Positions 1 to 11,255 of a DNA stretch of 64,000 bases are shown piece after piece; position 1 is the first letter of the stretch, and each line of letters opens with the position of its first letter. The position numbers and the translations under genes were made by a program. The notes beneath the pieces were generated by a model. The model did not search any database and was not told the DNA's origin. It saw only the letters and a list, made by a program, of their open reading frames with translations. Source of the stretch: Wyeomyia smithii (taxonomy: Eukaryota > Arthropoda > Insecta > Diptera > Culicidae). Location: positions 206,137,281 to 206,201,280 of the forward strand of contig NC_073695.1 in the NCBI RefSeq assembly GCF_029784165.1, written 5' to 3'.

Positions 1-63
1 TAACTAAGGGAAAGAAACTCTGTTTGAGTAGACCTAGCAAATCTGTAGATGAGTCGTTTGTGT

Positions 64-531
64 GCAAGAGGCCGCCGCTTCCGACGGCGGGTCGGCGGCC
101 GGCACGGACTGTGGAAACCACGGCAGCTTAGTGCCGCCACGTTTCCTTGCCCTCGATTATGCGTCTGCGCCGCATGATTTGAAAAAATATTATGCCCAAC
201 CTAAACTCTTTAGGAATATATTTACGCTTAAACTACATGCGTCGAGTAAAAAATATCTGAGTTAGATATAGAATTCATTGAATGACGTTTTTTGTCAATC
301 GTCAGAGGTGCAACATATTTTTCAATAGACTCTGCTGCGGAATGTATGTTGCAAATCCGGAACAAATATACGAGTGTTCCCTTATCGGCTGTGATTTGCG
401 GTATTTCTACAATCAGGAAAAAATCCAGCATCCACAATCACTATCGGCGCTGTAAAAATTTCCTCGGCGGCGCGCCGAGTCCAAATCATCGGCGGCGGCG
501 GCGTGCGTAAAAGTGTCGGCGGCGGCGCACA
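64..531. repeat. CGG/GCC-rich patches
   Basis: Two short patches of CGG and GCC triplets, at about 64-110 and 463-531, stand out from the AT-rich surroundings. The second contains several GGCGGCGGCG-type blocks separated by 15-20 bases. No open frame in the interval resembles a known protein. They could be the remains of a GC-rich repeat element or a local trinucleotide expansion. The 110-460 stretch between them shows nothing recognisable. Confidence 0.4.
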
Positions 532-621
532 GGACTAGTTTGGTGTCATTTTGAAATCCAATACTAAAACTAAAACTAAGAAACACGATAAACTATTCTC
601 TAACATTAAGATATTCTTCTT

Positions 622-975
622 GAGCGGGGGCCTAGTGTGGTTGGTAACGTCTCCGCCAACCACGCTTGACGCCTGGGTTCGAATCCCACCGCCAACATAG
701 GTGTCGATGGTTGTGAGGTGGCGTGATCCACTCACAACCAACCCAACTGGTCTAGATTCAATCCTAGCCGACACCGGGAGGTTTTCTGAGGCGAAAAATC
801 TCTGGGATCACGCCTTCCATCGCATGAGGAAGTAAAGCCGTTGGCGCCGGTCCGTTAATAAACGGGTCGTGAGTTAGGGACCTGGGTGTGGAGTCCGCCT
901 CCCTGGGCGTCGGTAATTGGCCACAACAGTGGCGGAAATAGACCGATGGAAAATAAGCGAGAATAAAAAAAAAAA
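622..975 (+). mobile_element. tRNA-derived SINE, full-length copy A
   Basis: This is a 354-bp short interspersed element. It begins GCGGGGGCCTAGTGTGG and carries an A-box-like TAGTGTGGTTGG and a canonical B-box GGTTCGAATCC within its first 75 bases, so it has an internal RNA polymerase III promoter of tRNA origin. A body of about 250 bp follows and then an A-rich tail. It is flanked by the exact 14-bp target duplication AAGATATTCTTCTT at 608-621 and 976-989, so both ends are certain. It encodes no protein and would need a partner LINE for mobility. Three further copies of the same family lie at 4724-4964, 12694-13041 and 61308-61656. I have not matched it to a named family. Confidence 0.92.
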
Positions 976-989
976 AAGATATTCTTCTT

Positions 990-3900
990 AGTCTTCTAAG
1001 ACACAATTTTTTTAAAGACGGTTTACGATGCATACCACCTACAAACAAGTACAGGTACGTTCTTTAAATTTAATAAAAATGTTGCCACAATACATGTGGA
1101 TTTCACTTTACATATTTATTCAAACAAATATAAAGAGGAAGTGTCGGAGCATTCCGTTAACATGTTGAACTACTGAGCAATAAACGTAACTATAACACCA
1201 TTATCAAGCTGTCGAATAAATGTTAATGAAGCAAAAATTGTTTCACGGGTTCGCATTGAGCAGAAATATTTGAAAGCACAGTCTGCACCCAAGAAAAAGT
1301 GTGTTACCAAAACAGCAATGATCACGAATCGGAACATCGTTAAGACCTGAGTAACACGACTATCGCATTGTAGGCAATTGAATTTTCTCGATCCTTGAAA
1401 CACGTTCCAGCGCCATGTGACAACCCTCACGGAACGTGTCGGGCATTCCTGCTGAACGGCAACCTTTTTGGTAGAAAAATGAAATTTAAAACATTTCTGC
1501 CATTAGTCTAGCCATCAGCTAGCGCCAGAAAACTCATCTTCACACGATTGAGATGCAGCAAGTGTGAAATCTTGAAGGTTTAAAATTTTTATGGCCTAAT
1601 TATCTTCTCTCTACACGCAGAAAACACCATTCCGGTGTGATGACTTTTCTTCATCGTCATCCTTTGGAGGACCGCTGGCAACAAACTAAGTTATTCTGAC
1701 TTTATCAGGGACGAACAGAAAATAAAGGCACCCTAGCGATGAACACACTCCGGGGCCATAATCGTGTTATTAGCATACTTTCTAACAATAAAACGAAGGT
1801 AGCATAGGCGGCCAATACAGAAAAAGAGACTATTCCTGGAATTCAGTATTCCTTAATGTGAATTTTCATTGCACCTTGCGGTTCGGTTCAGACCGCGGTG
1901 AGGAAATTTCACCTCATTTAGAACCTTCGTGGATGTGAATGGGAAGCGTACTTTTTGAAAATTGTTTCTCGAAGACACATATAACTTTAGTGGTCTTAAG
2001 CGAAATTGAAAAGTTGGTTTATAAGCAGCCAGCCACTAACTGCGAAAAATGATAATTTAACCTACAATAAAACTCGACCAGAGGCCGGAAACTTCTGTTA
2101 ATTGGTGTCTCCTTTTATACTGTACTGAGCGAAGCAGAACAACCGACGGATTTTGAATTACACTTAAACAACACAAAAGGCGAGCTAGAGATTCCACGCA
2201 CTGCGGTAGAAAAGCGAACGAATGAATAATAATAACTTCGTTATTGGTCAATTTCCGTTTCTCCCCTCCTCCTGAACAGGAAGTTTGAAGCGCTGGTGGG
2301 TGGGTGACCGCCCTTGTCTCGCAATGGTGTGGCCGATAGATTGTGATTCTGTTTATTGACTGCCGTGTTTGGATTTTGGCTTCCACCATCTGAGGACACC
2401 ATTATGTACTTAAAAGTTTCAAATTTACTGCCTGCCGATAAATTTTAAGTGCCTTCGGGCTCGATGTAGCAATCGTTCAAGCAAGTGCTTAATTCCCAGA
2501 CAATTGGGACGTTTAAAGTTTATAGCCTAATACATCACAGAGTAATGATTATGATATGTTATTTGCAGTAAATGGTTTAATAAATCCATTGCAAAAATAT
2601 TTCGTAACATTTTATGGGCTCTAAAATTTCATTAGATTGCTCATGTTCGCTATTTGCGAATAAATCATTCGCTCATTTCCAATTATCTATAAAAAATATA
2701 CTAAACAACTCACGCACCATTTTTAATTTCAACCTACAACATCTCTTCAATTTTCTTAATTGACCACTCTTCTTCACGCAATTGATCGCTCAATAAATTA
2801 CCGGTCGGCTCAGGGAGGCAACACTGCGTCCTAGACCCTCGCCTAATTTCATCTTGCGGCTCCAGGCGCGACCAACAAGCGTACATAACAAAAACCGAAA
2901 GCCATCATCCTCGCCACTGCCTGCAGACCATAGCCTGCGGAAACGATAGACGAGAGACAACAAGAACAACGGCCCCGGCTCTGCTGTTCATCACGATCTC
3001 CTCACGGAGCGCCTCATCGTTTTACTCAGTCCCCAACGTGGCAAAGATGTTTTGTGTTACACATTCTGATAAATCATGTTCACGCAAAGTCAGAACAAAT
3101 TACCCCTCCTAGGCGAACGGAGAGAAACGGGTGCGGTATAGTAGTAAGTTCGCCTTGGAGCAAGCCCCCAGCAGCGTCCTCCAAGAATCACATGCACTCA
3201 TTACTCAACGATTTTCCCCCCACCACTAGCACCACCCAATCTCAGCGATGCCTATCTTCCGTGTCGGGTGTCGCCCGTTTTGGAATCTCATCGAAATAAA
3301 TGAAAAGCAATTTTCTTCTTTGCGCCTCGTGCGCACCTTCGGACAGCAAAGGTCATGTTGGTACTTAGTTCCTAGGGCAGAATATGCATTGACAGGCTGG
3401 CGACGGACTGCCGCCGCCGTCAGCGATGTGATAACACTTTTGGGCGCGGGCAAAACTCTTCACACCAGCCAATTCCCCATCATCGCAGCTCCACCGCGCC
3501 GTCGCTTAGGCGTCAAATTGAAGTTCTTCCCCCTTTGGGCAGAGACCGACGCGGCGCTCTGCTCACTCGCTGGTGGGAGAATGCAGAATGATGATGCGGG
3601 TTTCGTGTACGGGGCCAGGGTATTATCAAGCATCATCGGCAGGAAAATTAATTTCACGGCAACCCGAGCGTCAGCTTTGTTTTATTTAATCACATTGTGT
3701 GGCAATTATCGTGTGGGAAAGTTACCCACCGAACACCAGCACAGCGACAGCGAGATATCGAAAACCGAGCACTTGCCAGCGTAATAAACACTGGTATCAA
3801 AATCCATCAACAAGGGGGCGAGAGCGTTTATTTTTATATTTGGATGATGGCAGGGCTTGACTATTCCATTATAAATTCGGAAGAAAATTGATATCAAATG

Positions 3901-4609
3901 AAGATAAGTATCATTTCGGGTTTACCACTTGATGGATCATTTTAATTAATGGATATACAATGGAACAACTTGTTTGGAGTTTTGCATTCTGGGTCTCTCA
4001 AAGGACTGGGAAAGCAAGATCTATTATTTGACATTTTTTCTGTTGAATTGCGAAACTATATACTAGTACATATACTAGTACTATATATACTAGTACAATG
4101 ATTTTGTATGTTTCATGAGAAAATAAAAAGAAAAAATGAAGGGGAAATAAAGGTGACATATAAGCATAGAACCAAAAATATATAACTTTTTTTTTATTCA
4201 ATCAATTATCTCTCTCACGAATTTCCCTTTCTCGACTCTCTCTTCCTCTCATTCATGTTCCTCCCAGTTACCATTCTCTCTAGATTACATCTTCCTTCCA
4301 ATTAATTTCTCCTCTTTATTTCTCGTTCTTTTGTGTTTCTTAATATTTGTTTACCTTTTTTATACCCTTTACAATACATTTTTACTCACCCTATATTTAT
4401 TCTACTAATACTATCATTTTTTTCTCTCATATCTCTTCAACGTTTCAATTTTTCCGAACCGTTTAAGCTTCTTCATCATGCTCTTGTCTAAGCTATCGTC
4501 AGCTCTTGCGAAGAAATAATCACAATATTAGGTCCTTCGATCATTTTGGACATTTGCAGCAAGCCAAAAAGCTTTATTTATCAGACCAGTTGTGTGAGTG
4601 AGTGAAAAA
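990..4609. other. Unassigned region
   Basis: No recognisable gene or transposon in 3.6 kb. The part at about 2800-3790 is richer in G+C and holds a 178-codon open frame (3248-3784, +), but that frame has no recognisable domain and open frames overlap it on the other strand. A TACTAGTA-type palindromic microrepeat lies at about 4057-4096. A pyrimidine-rich tract runs from about 4205 to 4480. The rest may be host intron or intergenic DNA, or elements too old to recognise. Confidence 0.4.
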
Positions 4610-5150
4610 AAATTCCCGGGAAAAATATGAAAGATTTTAGCTCTCAAATCGTTTCTGTGAATTTTGATACCCCTAGCAAGTTCAGAAGTGCTTCAGTAGG
4701 CCGCGGAGTAATTACTCGCCGGGTTTTTTTTATTCTCGCTTATTTTACGTCGGTCTAGTTCCGCCACTGTTGTTGTGCCAATCACCGACGCCCGGGGAGG
4801 CGACTCCACCCAGGACCCTAACTCACGACCCATTGATTAACGGACCGGCGCCAACGGCTTTACTACCTCATGCGATGGAAGGCGTGATCCCAGAGATTTT
4901 TCGCCTCAGAAATGCTCCCGGTGTCGGCTAGGATTGAATCTAGACCAGTTGGGCTGGTTGTGAGCCAAGTAGAAAACGCATTAAGTCTTCAGATACATAA
5001 AAGAAGTTTTTAAGTAAAAAAACTTGAAGCGATGAACCCAACGAGAATTTTGACGCACTGCTGAGTTTGCTAGGGGCACCAACATTCACAAGAATGGTTA
5101 AAACGGTTAAAAAAGTTTTAATCTTTGATATTTTGCCAGGTTGACCACTA
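4610..5150. mobile_element. Foldback-type element interrupted by a SINE
   Basis: Sequence at about 4610-4705 reappears as a diverged inverted copy at about 5055-5150. The shared core reads ACTTGCTAGGGG followed by a block ending in ATTCACA, and homology continues outward through the AATCTTTSATATTTT blocks. The arms are about 95 bp. The space between them is occupied mainly by a truncated SINE (4724-4964). The arms are clearly diverged, so the element is old. No protein is encoded and no target duplication was found, so the superfamily is unknown. Confidence 0.6.
4724..4964 (-). mobile_element. tRNA-derived SINE, 5'-truncated copy C
   Basis: This is a reverse-strand copy of the family at 622-975. 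From left to right it shows the T-rich tail complement, the inverted body and then an abrupt stop at TTGTGAG. It has lost about 100 bp including the tRNA-like head with both pol III boxes, so it cannot be transcribed from its own promoter. It lies in the loop of the foldback element at 4610-5150. I found no convincing target duplication, as expected if the right-hand break came from a later deletion or rearrangement. Confidence 0.88.
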
Positions 5151-5794
5151 TGGCAAAACCAGTGTTGACCAGTGTAATTAGAATTCCGAAATAGTTAAAA
5201 AGAGTCTCCTATAATATTTTTTTCTCTACAAAATCAGTATCAAATGCATCTTGGATTTTTCGAAAAATGGCAATGAAAATGTACTTTTCCGATTAAGCTT
5301 TAGGGGATGAAAATGGAAAAAAAATGATAAAAGAACCAGAGAAGTAGAAGAAGATAAAAAGGGAGGTGAATCTAAAAGAAGTGAAGCGGTAAAACGTTCA
5401 ATGTAAAAAAGAACAAAAAAATACTGTCATGAAAAATAATAAACATGAGATGATAAGAAGTTTAAAAAATCAAACAACAGAACAGAAGGTTTAAAAGAAG
5501 GAGAAGGGAATATTAGAGAAACAGAAAACAAAAATAGAAAACAAAAAATAGAGAAAGGAAAAACTACTGATTAGGGATCAAATTTTAACATATGGAAACG
5601 AAACAAATGAACGGAAACAGGAAAAGTTAAATGGAAAAGTAAAATAGAAAAACGTTAATGGTTGCAAAGAGTGAGAAAAAGAATATGAAAAACATAACAA
5701 GAGCAAAAATAAAACCCTTAAACTAATATATAGGTGAAATAAAAACAGTAACAAAAATATAAGTAGAGCTGAATGTGAAAAAAATATATTGAAA

Positions 5795-6760
5795 AAGAAA
5801 CACATAAGAGGACACCAAGATATCAATATGAAAAAGTAAAATGAGCAATGGTTAGAAAAACATATAAAATATACTAAATATACTAAATATACTAAAATAC
5901 TAAATATACTAAATATACAAGCTAGATGTAATTTCCGAATAGAAACGAGCATCGAATAAAAAATAAAAGACAAATACACCCAAAATCTATTTTCGAATGC
6001 GAATTAAATATCGCAAACAAATAAAAGGAAAAAAACAGAAAAAAAATACCACAATAATGCATGAAAACATTACCACACAAAATTTCGCTACAAAAATAAG
6101 CGAACTTAATGAGAAGAATGAAAAAAGAAGAATGAGGAAATCAAAAAGTGAAATTAGAAGCAATACTGGAAAAAAGAAAACGAAATGAGAAAGTGAAAGA
6201 GATATGAAGTAGAAAAATAAAACGATGTGAAATGAAGATTGGAACAAAGAGAAGGTACATCACGATGTAAGAGCACAATGGAAATTGGAAAAAAGAAGGC
6301 GAAATTTGAAAAGGAAATCGGGAAGGCAAATGGAAATGGGGAAATGGCTAATGATTGGAATTGAACAAGATTATACAATTTGAATAACGAAAAGTGATAA
6401 AAAAAACATATGAAAGGAGATTATGAGATCTATATGAAAAAAATAAAATGAGAATGGTTAATGGTTAGAAAAACATATAGAAAAAAAATGAATGAGAATC
6501 AAACATCGTAAATAAAAGAAGAAAACAGAAAGAAACCGAAAAAAAACCTTGAACATTAGCGCATAAAATTTAGCGACAAAATAAGAAAAACATAATGAGA
6601 AAAAAGATAGGAAACCAAAAAGTGAAATAGGAAGAGAAACTGGAAAAAGTAAAATAAAATGAAGAAGTGAAAGAGATATAAAGAAGAGAAATAAAACAAA
6701 GTGAAATGGAGAATGGAACGAAGAAAAGGCACATGACAGTGCCAAGAAAAATGCAAGAAA
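5795..6760. repeat. Diverged tandem duplication, units about 0.4-0.5 kb
   Basis: The stretch 5795-6300 can be aligned with 6395-6760. Shared landmarks in the same order include ATGGTTAGAAAAACATATA (5849 and 6461), an ATCG(C/T)AAA(C/T)AAA block, CAAAAAGTGAAAT, and the run from AGTGAAAGAGATAT through GTGAAATG to AAGG(T/C)ACAT. The first unit is longer by about 120 bp because of an AATATACT microsatellite and flanking sequence. So the A-rich domain is not simply random purine sequence; at least part of it grew by segmental tandem duplication followed by substitution. Confidence 0.7.
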
Positions 6761-7440
6761 GAAAGCCGAAAGTTAAATAGAAAACAGAAAGACGAAAGCG
6801 AAATTTAAAATGGAAATCAGGAAGACAATGAGAAAGGAATGGAGAAATGAGTAAGAAAAACTGAAAATGACAATCAGATAGAGAAACGGGTGAGAAAAAA
6901 AGAAAATATAGGGCAAGAGAAATGGTAAAGCTAATATAGGTGAATATAAGGCAGAACAAAGATAATAAAATAAGAAAATTAAAACAAGAAAAAGGAACCA
7001 AATCATCGAAAATTGCTCCACGAATAAAAATATAAAAATACACCGTAAGAAAAAGAGAAAGAAAAAAAATACTTTTAAAAGTGCATAATCAAATATTTTA
7101 TCAATTTAAATTCGGGAATGAAAATGTAAAACAGTAGAAAAATATGTTAAATTAACGCAGGAAGAGAATGCAAAAACATAACAAAAACATTCTGAAAATG
7201 AAAATTAGATTATATAATGAAAAAAAAAAGACAAATAAATTTAAAAGAAAAAAGAAGCATGAGAAAATGTAAAAAATAGTAACAGCAATATGAAACACAT
7301 TTAAAAGTAAAATGGAAAGGAAACAACATATCAAAAAAGAAAATTAAAAAGGAAAAAGAAAAATGTAAATAAATAATTTCAAAAGAGAAAAAAAAGATAT
7401 AAGAAATAAAAAAATACGATAAAAGAGATAAGAAAAAAGA

Positions 7441-9275
7441 GCTAAGAAATAAGAAATAAGAAAAAAGAAATAAGAAATAAGAACTAAGAAATAAGAAATA
7501 AGAAATAAGAAATAAGAAATAAGAAATAAGAAATAAGAAATAAGAAATAAGAAATAAGAAATAAGAAATAAGAAATAAGAAATAAGAAATAAGAAATAAG
7601 AAATAAGAAATAAGAAATAAGAAATAAGAAATAAGAAATAAGAAATAAGAAATAAGAAATAAGAAATAAGAAATAAGAAATAAGAAATAAGAAATAAGAA
7701 ATAAGAAATAAGAAATAAGAAATAAGAAATAAGAAATAAGAAATAAGAAATAAGAAATAAGAAATAAGAAATAAGGAATAAGAAATAAGAAATAAGAAAT
7801 AAGAAATAAGAAATAAGAAATAAGAAATAAGAAATAAGAAATAAGAAATAAGAAATAAGAAATAGGAAATGAGAAATAAGAAATAAGAAATAAGAAATAA
7901 GAAATAAGAAATAAGAAATAAGAAATAAGAAATAAGAAATAAGAAATAAGGAATTAAAAATGAGAAATAAGAAATAAGAAATAAGAAAAAGGAATAAGAA
8001 ATAAGAAATAAGAAATAGGAAATGAGATATAAGAAATAAGAAATAAGAAATAAGAAATAAGAAATAAGAAATAAAAAATAAGAAATAAGAAATAAGAAAT
8101 AAGAAATAAGAAATAAGAAATAAGAAATAAGAAATAAGAAATAAGAAATAAGAAATAAGAAATAAGAAATAAGAAATAAGAAATAAGAAATAAGAAATAA
8201 GAAATAAGAAATAAGAAATAAGAAATAAGAAATAAGAAATAAGAAATAAGAAATAAGAAATAAGAAATAAGAAATAAGAAATAAGAAATAAGAAATAAGA
8301 AATAAGAAATAAGAAATAAGAAATAAGAAATAAGAAATAAGAAATAAGAAATAAGAAATAAGAAATAAGAAATAAGAAATAAGAAATAAGAAATAAGAAA
8401 TAAGAAATAAGAAATAAGAAATAAGAAATAAGAAATAAGAAATAAGAAATAAGAAATAAGAAATAAGAAATAAGAAATAAGAAATAAGAAATAAGGAATA
8501 TGAAATAAGAAATAAGAAATAAGAAATAAGAAATAAGAAATAAGAAATAAGAAATAAGAAATAAGAAATAAGAAATAAGAAATAAGAAATAAGAAATAAG
8601 AAATAAGAAATAAGAAATAAGAAATAAGAAATAAGAAATAAGAAATAAGAAATAAGAATAAGAAATAAGAAATAAGAAATAAGAAATAAGAAATAAGAAA
8701 TAAGAAATAAGAAATAAGAAATAAGAAATAAGAAATAAGATATAAGAAATAAGAAATAAGAAATAAGATATAAGAAATAAGAAATGAGAAATAAGAAATG
8801 AGAAATAAGAAATAAGAAATAAGAAATAAGATATAAGAAATAAGAAATAAGAAATAAGAAATAAGAAATAAGAAATAAGGAATAAGAAATAAGAAATAAG
8901 AAATAAGAAATAAGAAATAAGAAATAAGAAATAAGAAATAAGAAATAAGAAATAGGAAATGAGAAATAGGAAATAAGAAATAAGAAATAAGAAATCAGAA
9001 ATAAAAAATATGAAATAAGAAATAAGAAATAAGAAATAAGAAATAAGAAATAAGAAATAAGAAATTAGAAATAAGAAATAAGAAATTAGAAATAAGGAAT
9101 AAGAAATAAGAAATAAGAAAGAAGAAAGAAGAAAGAAGAAAGAAGAAATAAGAAATGAGAAATAAGAAAGAAGAAATAAGAAATAAGAAATAAAAAATAA
9201 GAAATAAGAAATAAGAAATAGGAAATACGAAATAAGAAATAAGAAATAAGAAATGAGAAATAAGGAATAAGAAAT
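7441..9275. repeat. Heptanucleotide array (AAGAAAT)n
   Basis: About 1.8 kb of head-to-tail AAGAAAT, roughly 260 units, almost uninterrupted. Variants (GGAAAT, ATATAAG, AAGAAAG, AAAAAAT) become commoner near both ends, especially beyond 8740. Because 7 is not a multiple of 3, all three reverse frames read the same repeating heptapeptide ISYFLFL with no stop. That alone explains a 700-codon open frame on the minus strand (7344-9446). No start context, promoter or non-repetitive domain supports a protein. The unit is a satellite-like microsatellite. Confidence 0.95.
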
Positions 9276-10758
9276 TAGAGTGAAAAATAAGAAATAAGAG
9301 TAAAAAAACGAGAAATCAAAAATTAGAAATAAGAAATCAGAAATAAGAAACAAGAAACAACGAATAAAAAATAAGAAATAAGAAATAGAAAATAAAAACA
9401 CAAGAAATAAATGCAAGATGGCGGTGAGAATAGAAATTAGAATCAAAAGGACAAAAGATAAAAAGAAGTGTAATGAAAGTAAGTAAAATCAGATAAAGAA
9501 AAAAGAGAGGGGGAAAGGAAATTAGATAGTAAAATAAAAATAAAATAAAGAAGTTAACAGAACAAATGGGAAATATAAAAAGAAAAATTGTAAAAGTAAG
9601 GAGAGAATGGGTATAATAATAATCTGCAAAAAAAAACAAAGTAAATGTTGAGACGAAACCGAAAAAATGAGTAAAATGATATGAAAGAGAGCTGTTTCGC
9701 TTTCTATGCTTTTAATATATTTCTTGATATATGTACTCTGTTAATATTAGGAATTATTTTAAAAACGATGACGAGGAGCGAATTGCAATTGCTAGAAGAA
9801 AGGAAAAGAAAAACATGAACAAAAATCGAAAGGGGAGAATAAAAACGAAAGGAAAGCAAAACTTTAAATAGAACGGCACAATGTAAAAATAAATTGAACA
9901 AGAGAAAAAAAATAAAACTATTACGCTAAACAGAAATCAAGGAGAAATTTTCCCAAATTAATAAAAGAATTTGTTGCGTAATTTGTGGGATACGGCCAAG
10001 TGGAAAGAGAGAAAGGTTTAAAAACCCAGAATTATTGAGAAAAATTAGATAAAACGTAGTAAGAGGAAATAAAATTTAATTGAAATGTAAACTGATTTGA
10101 AAACACGAGATTAAATGAAAAAAAAATGTGATAAAATCAATCAGTGACACAGAATCGAAACAAGAAATGTGAACCACCAAATCAGAAATTTGAGCGGTCA
10201 AGAAAAGTAAATAACTACGTGACAAATTAGGATGAAAACGAAAACCAATACAAAAATCAACTTGAAAAACGAAATTTGGCATGTGTATTGATAATCGTAA
10301 GAGAAAGTGGAAAGCGGTGGTAAAAGAGGATGCATGCGAAATTAATGCTGGAATAGAAAGAGAGAAAATAATAAAAAGAATCTGGAAAAGCAAACAAGAA
10401 ACAAATGGATGGAATGAACGAAAATAGATAAAGAAATATAAATAAAATTTAAGAGAGCAATATGTAATAATGCGATAAGAAAAGAATAGAAACCTAGCAA
10501 AAGGTGAAATAGGAAAACAAATAGAATATGAAAGGGAAAAATTTTAAAAAATAATAATGAAAGAAAGACAGGATATAAATTGGAAAGGTGAAATTAGTTA
10601 AAAAATGTAAAAAATGTTGACTGTTGTTGTAATGTAAAAGCGAAATAAATAAGCATAATTGGAAATTGAAAGAGTAAAAGGAAAAGCGAAATGTGAGATA
10701 AAGCCAAATGAGAAAAAGAAAAATGAAAATTAAAGAGGTTATGTAAGAAACACGACCG

Positions 10759-11241
10759 GGAGCTCCGTAGCCGCAAGGGTAAAGAGTCCGCTTTGGTAAC
10801 CGGATGGTCGTGGGTTCGAATCTTAGTAGAATCAGGCCATTTGGTTGTCAAAGGACTTTTGGCATGGGTTTATTCTCAGGCTCCCCACCACGTACCCTTA
10901 CTTCAATTTGGATTCTACAGTACCACCGTTGACTCTCCTCCTAACAAAAATAAGTCCCCATTATAATAAAACTGGTGTGAGTAACACATACAAGTTCTCT
11001 CCAGGGAATTGTAACCAGGCGATAATGTTTGGATGGACAAGAGGCTCGGTATAGTAGAGCAGCAAGCTTGAAACGGAAAGGTAATTACACACAAGCACTG
11101 ATATGAATGACAAGCGTATCACTTACTTCAATAGTGTTACTGCTAATAATATAAAGTGCGGAGTACAGAAAACCCCTGGGCAATATCACAATAGATCTAC
11201 GCTCTGGTCGCAGTGATGACTGATGAGTCCACACAGAAAAA
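10759..11241 (+). mobile_element. tRNA-headed SINE-like retroposon
   Basis: The element starts GGAGCTCCGTAGCCGC and within 75 bases has a B-box-like GGTTCGAATCT, so its head resembles a tRNA. It ends in a short A-rich tail (about 11235-11241). The 14-bp flanks AAGAAACACGACCG (10745-10758) and AAGAGACACGACCG (11242-11255) differ at one base and look like an aged target duplication. Its body differs from the SINE family at 622-975, so this is a second family. At 483 bp it is long for a SINE and could include non-SINE sequence. No coding capacity is seen. Confidence 0.72.
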
Positions 11242-11255
11242 AAGAGACACGACCG

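Larger units (their letters stand above)
5151..10744. repeat. A/G-rich low-complexity domain
   Basis: From about 5290 to 10744 the + strand is dominated by A and G, with motifs such as GAAAAAG, AATGAGAAA and AAATAAGAA and very little C. The asymmetry holds for more than 5 kb and is bounded on the right by a retroposon at 10759. Many minus-strand open frames exist here only because TTT, TTC, CTT and ATT codons are not stops; their products are runs of F, L, S, I and Y. The domain contains the heptamer array at 7441-9275, diverged tandem duplications at 5795-6760 and a small AATATACT array at about 5868-5920. The first 140 bp (5151-5290) show nothing recognisable. Confidence 0.8.

Noticed and set aside
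3248..3784. 178-codon + strand open frame
   Set aside because: No known domain, overlapping antisense frames of similar quality, and no splice or promoter context. Noted as unassigned only.
7344..9446. 700-codon minus-strand open frame encoding repeated ISYFLFL, resembling a membrane protein
   Set aside because: It follows automatically from a stop-free 7-bp repeat read in reverse. There is no unique domain and no start context.
10759..10835. tRNA gene at the head of the retroposon
   Set aside because: Box motifs are present, but a 3' acceptor strand pairing with the 5' end is lacking and the sequence continues into a SINE body.
11220..11230. CTGATGAGTCC resembling a hammerhead ribozyme core
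   Set aside because: No complementary GGAC-GAAA stem II partner or flanking stems follow. It lies near the tail of a retroposon and is most likely coincidental.
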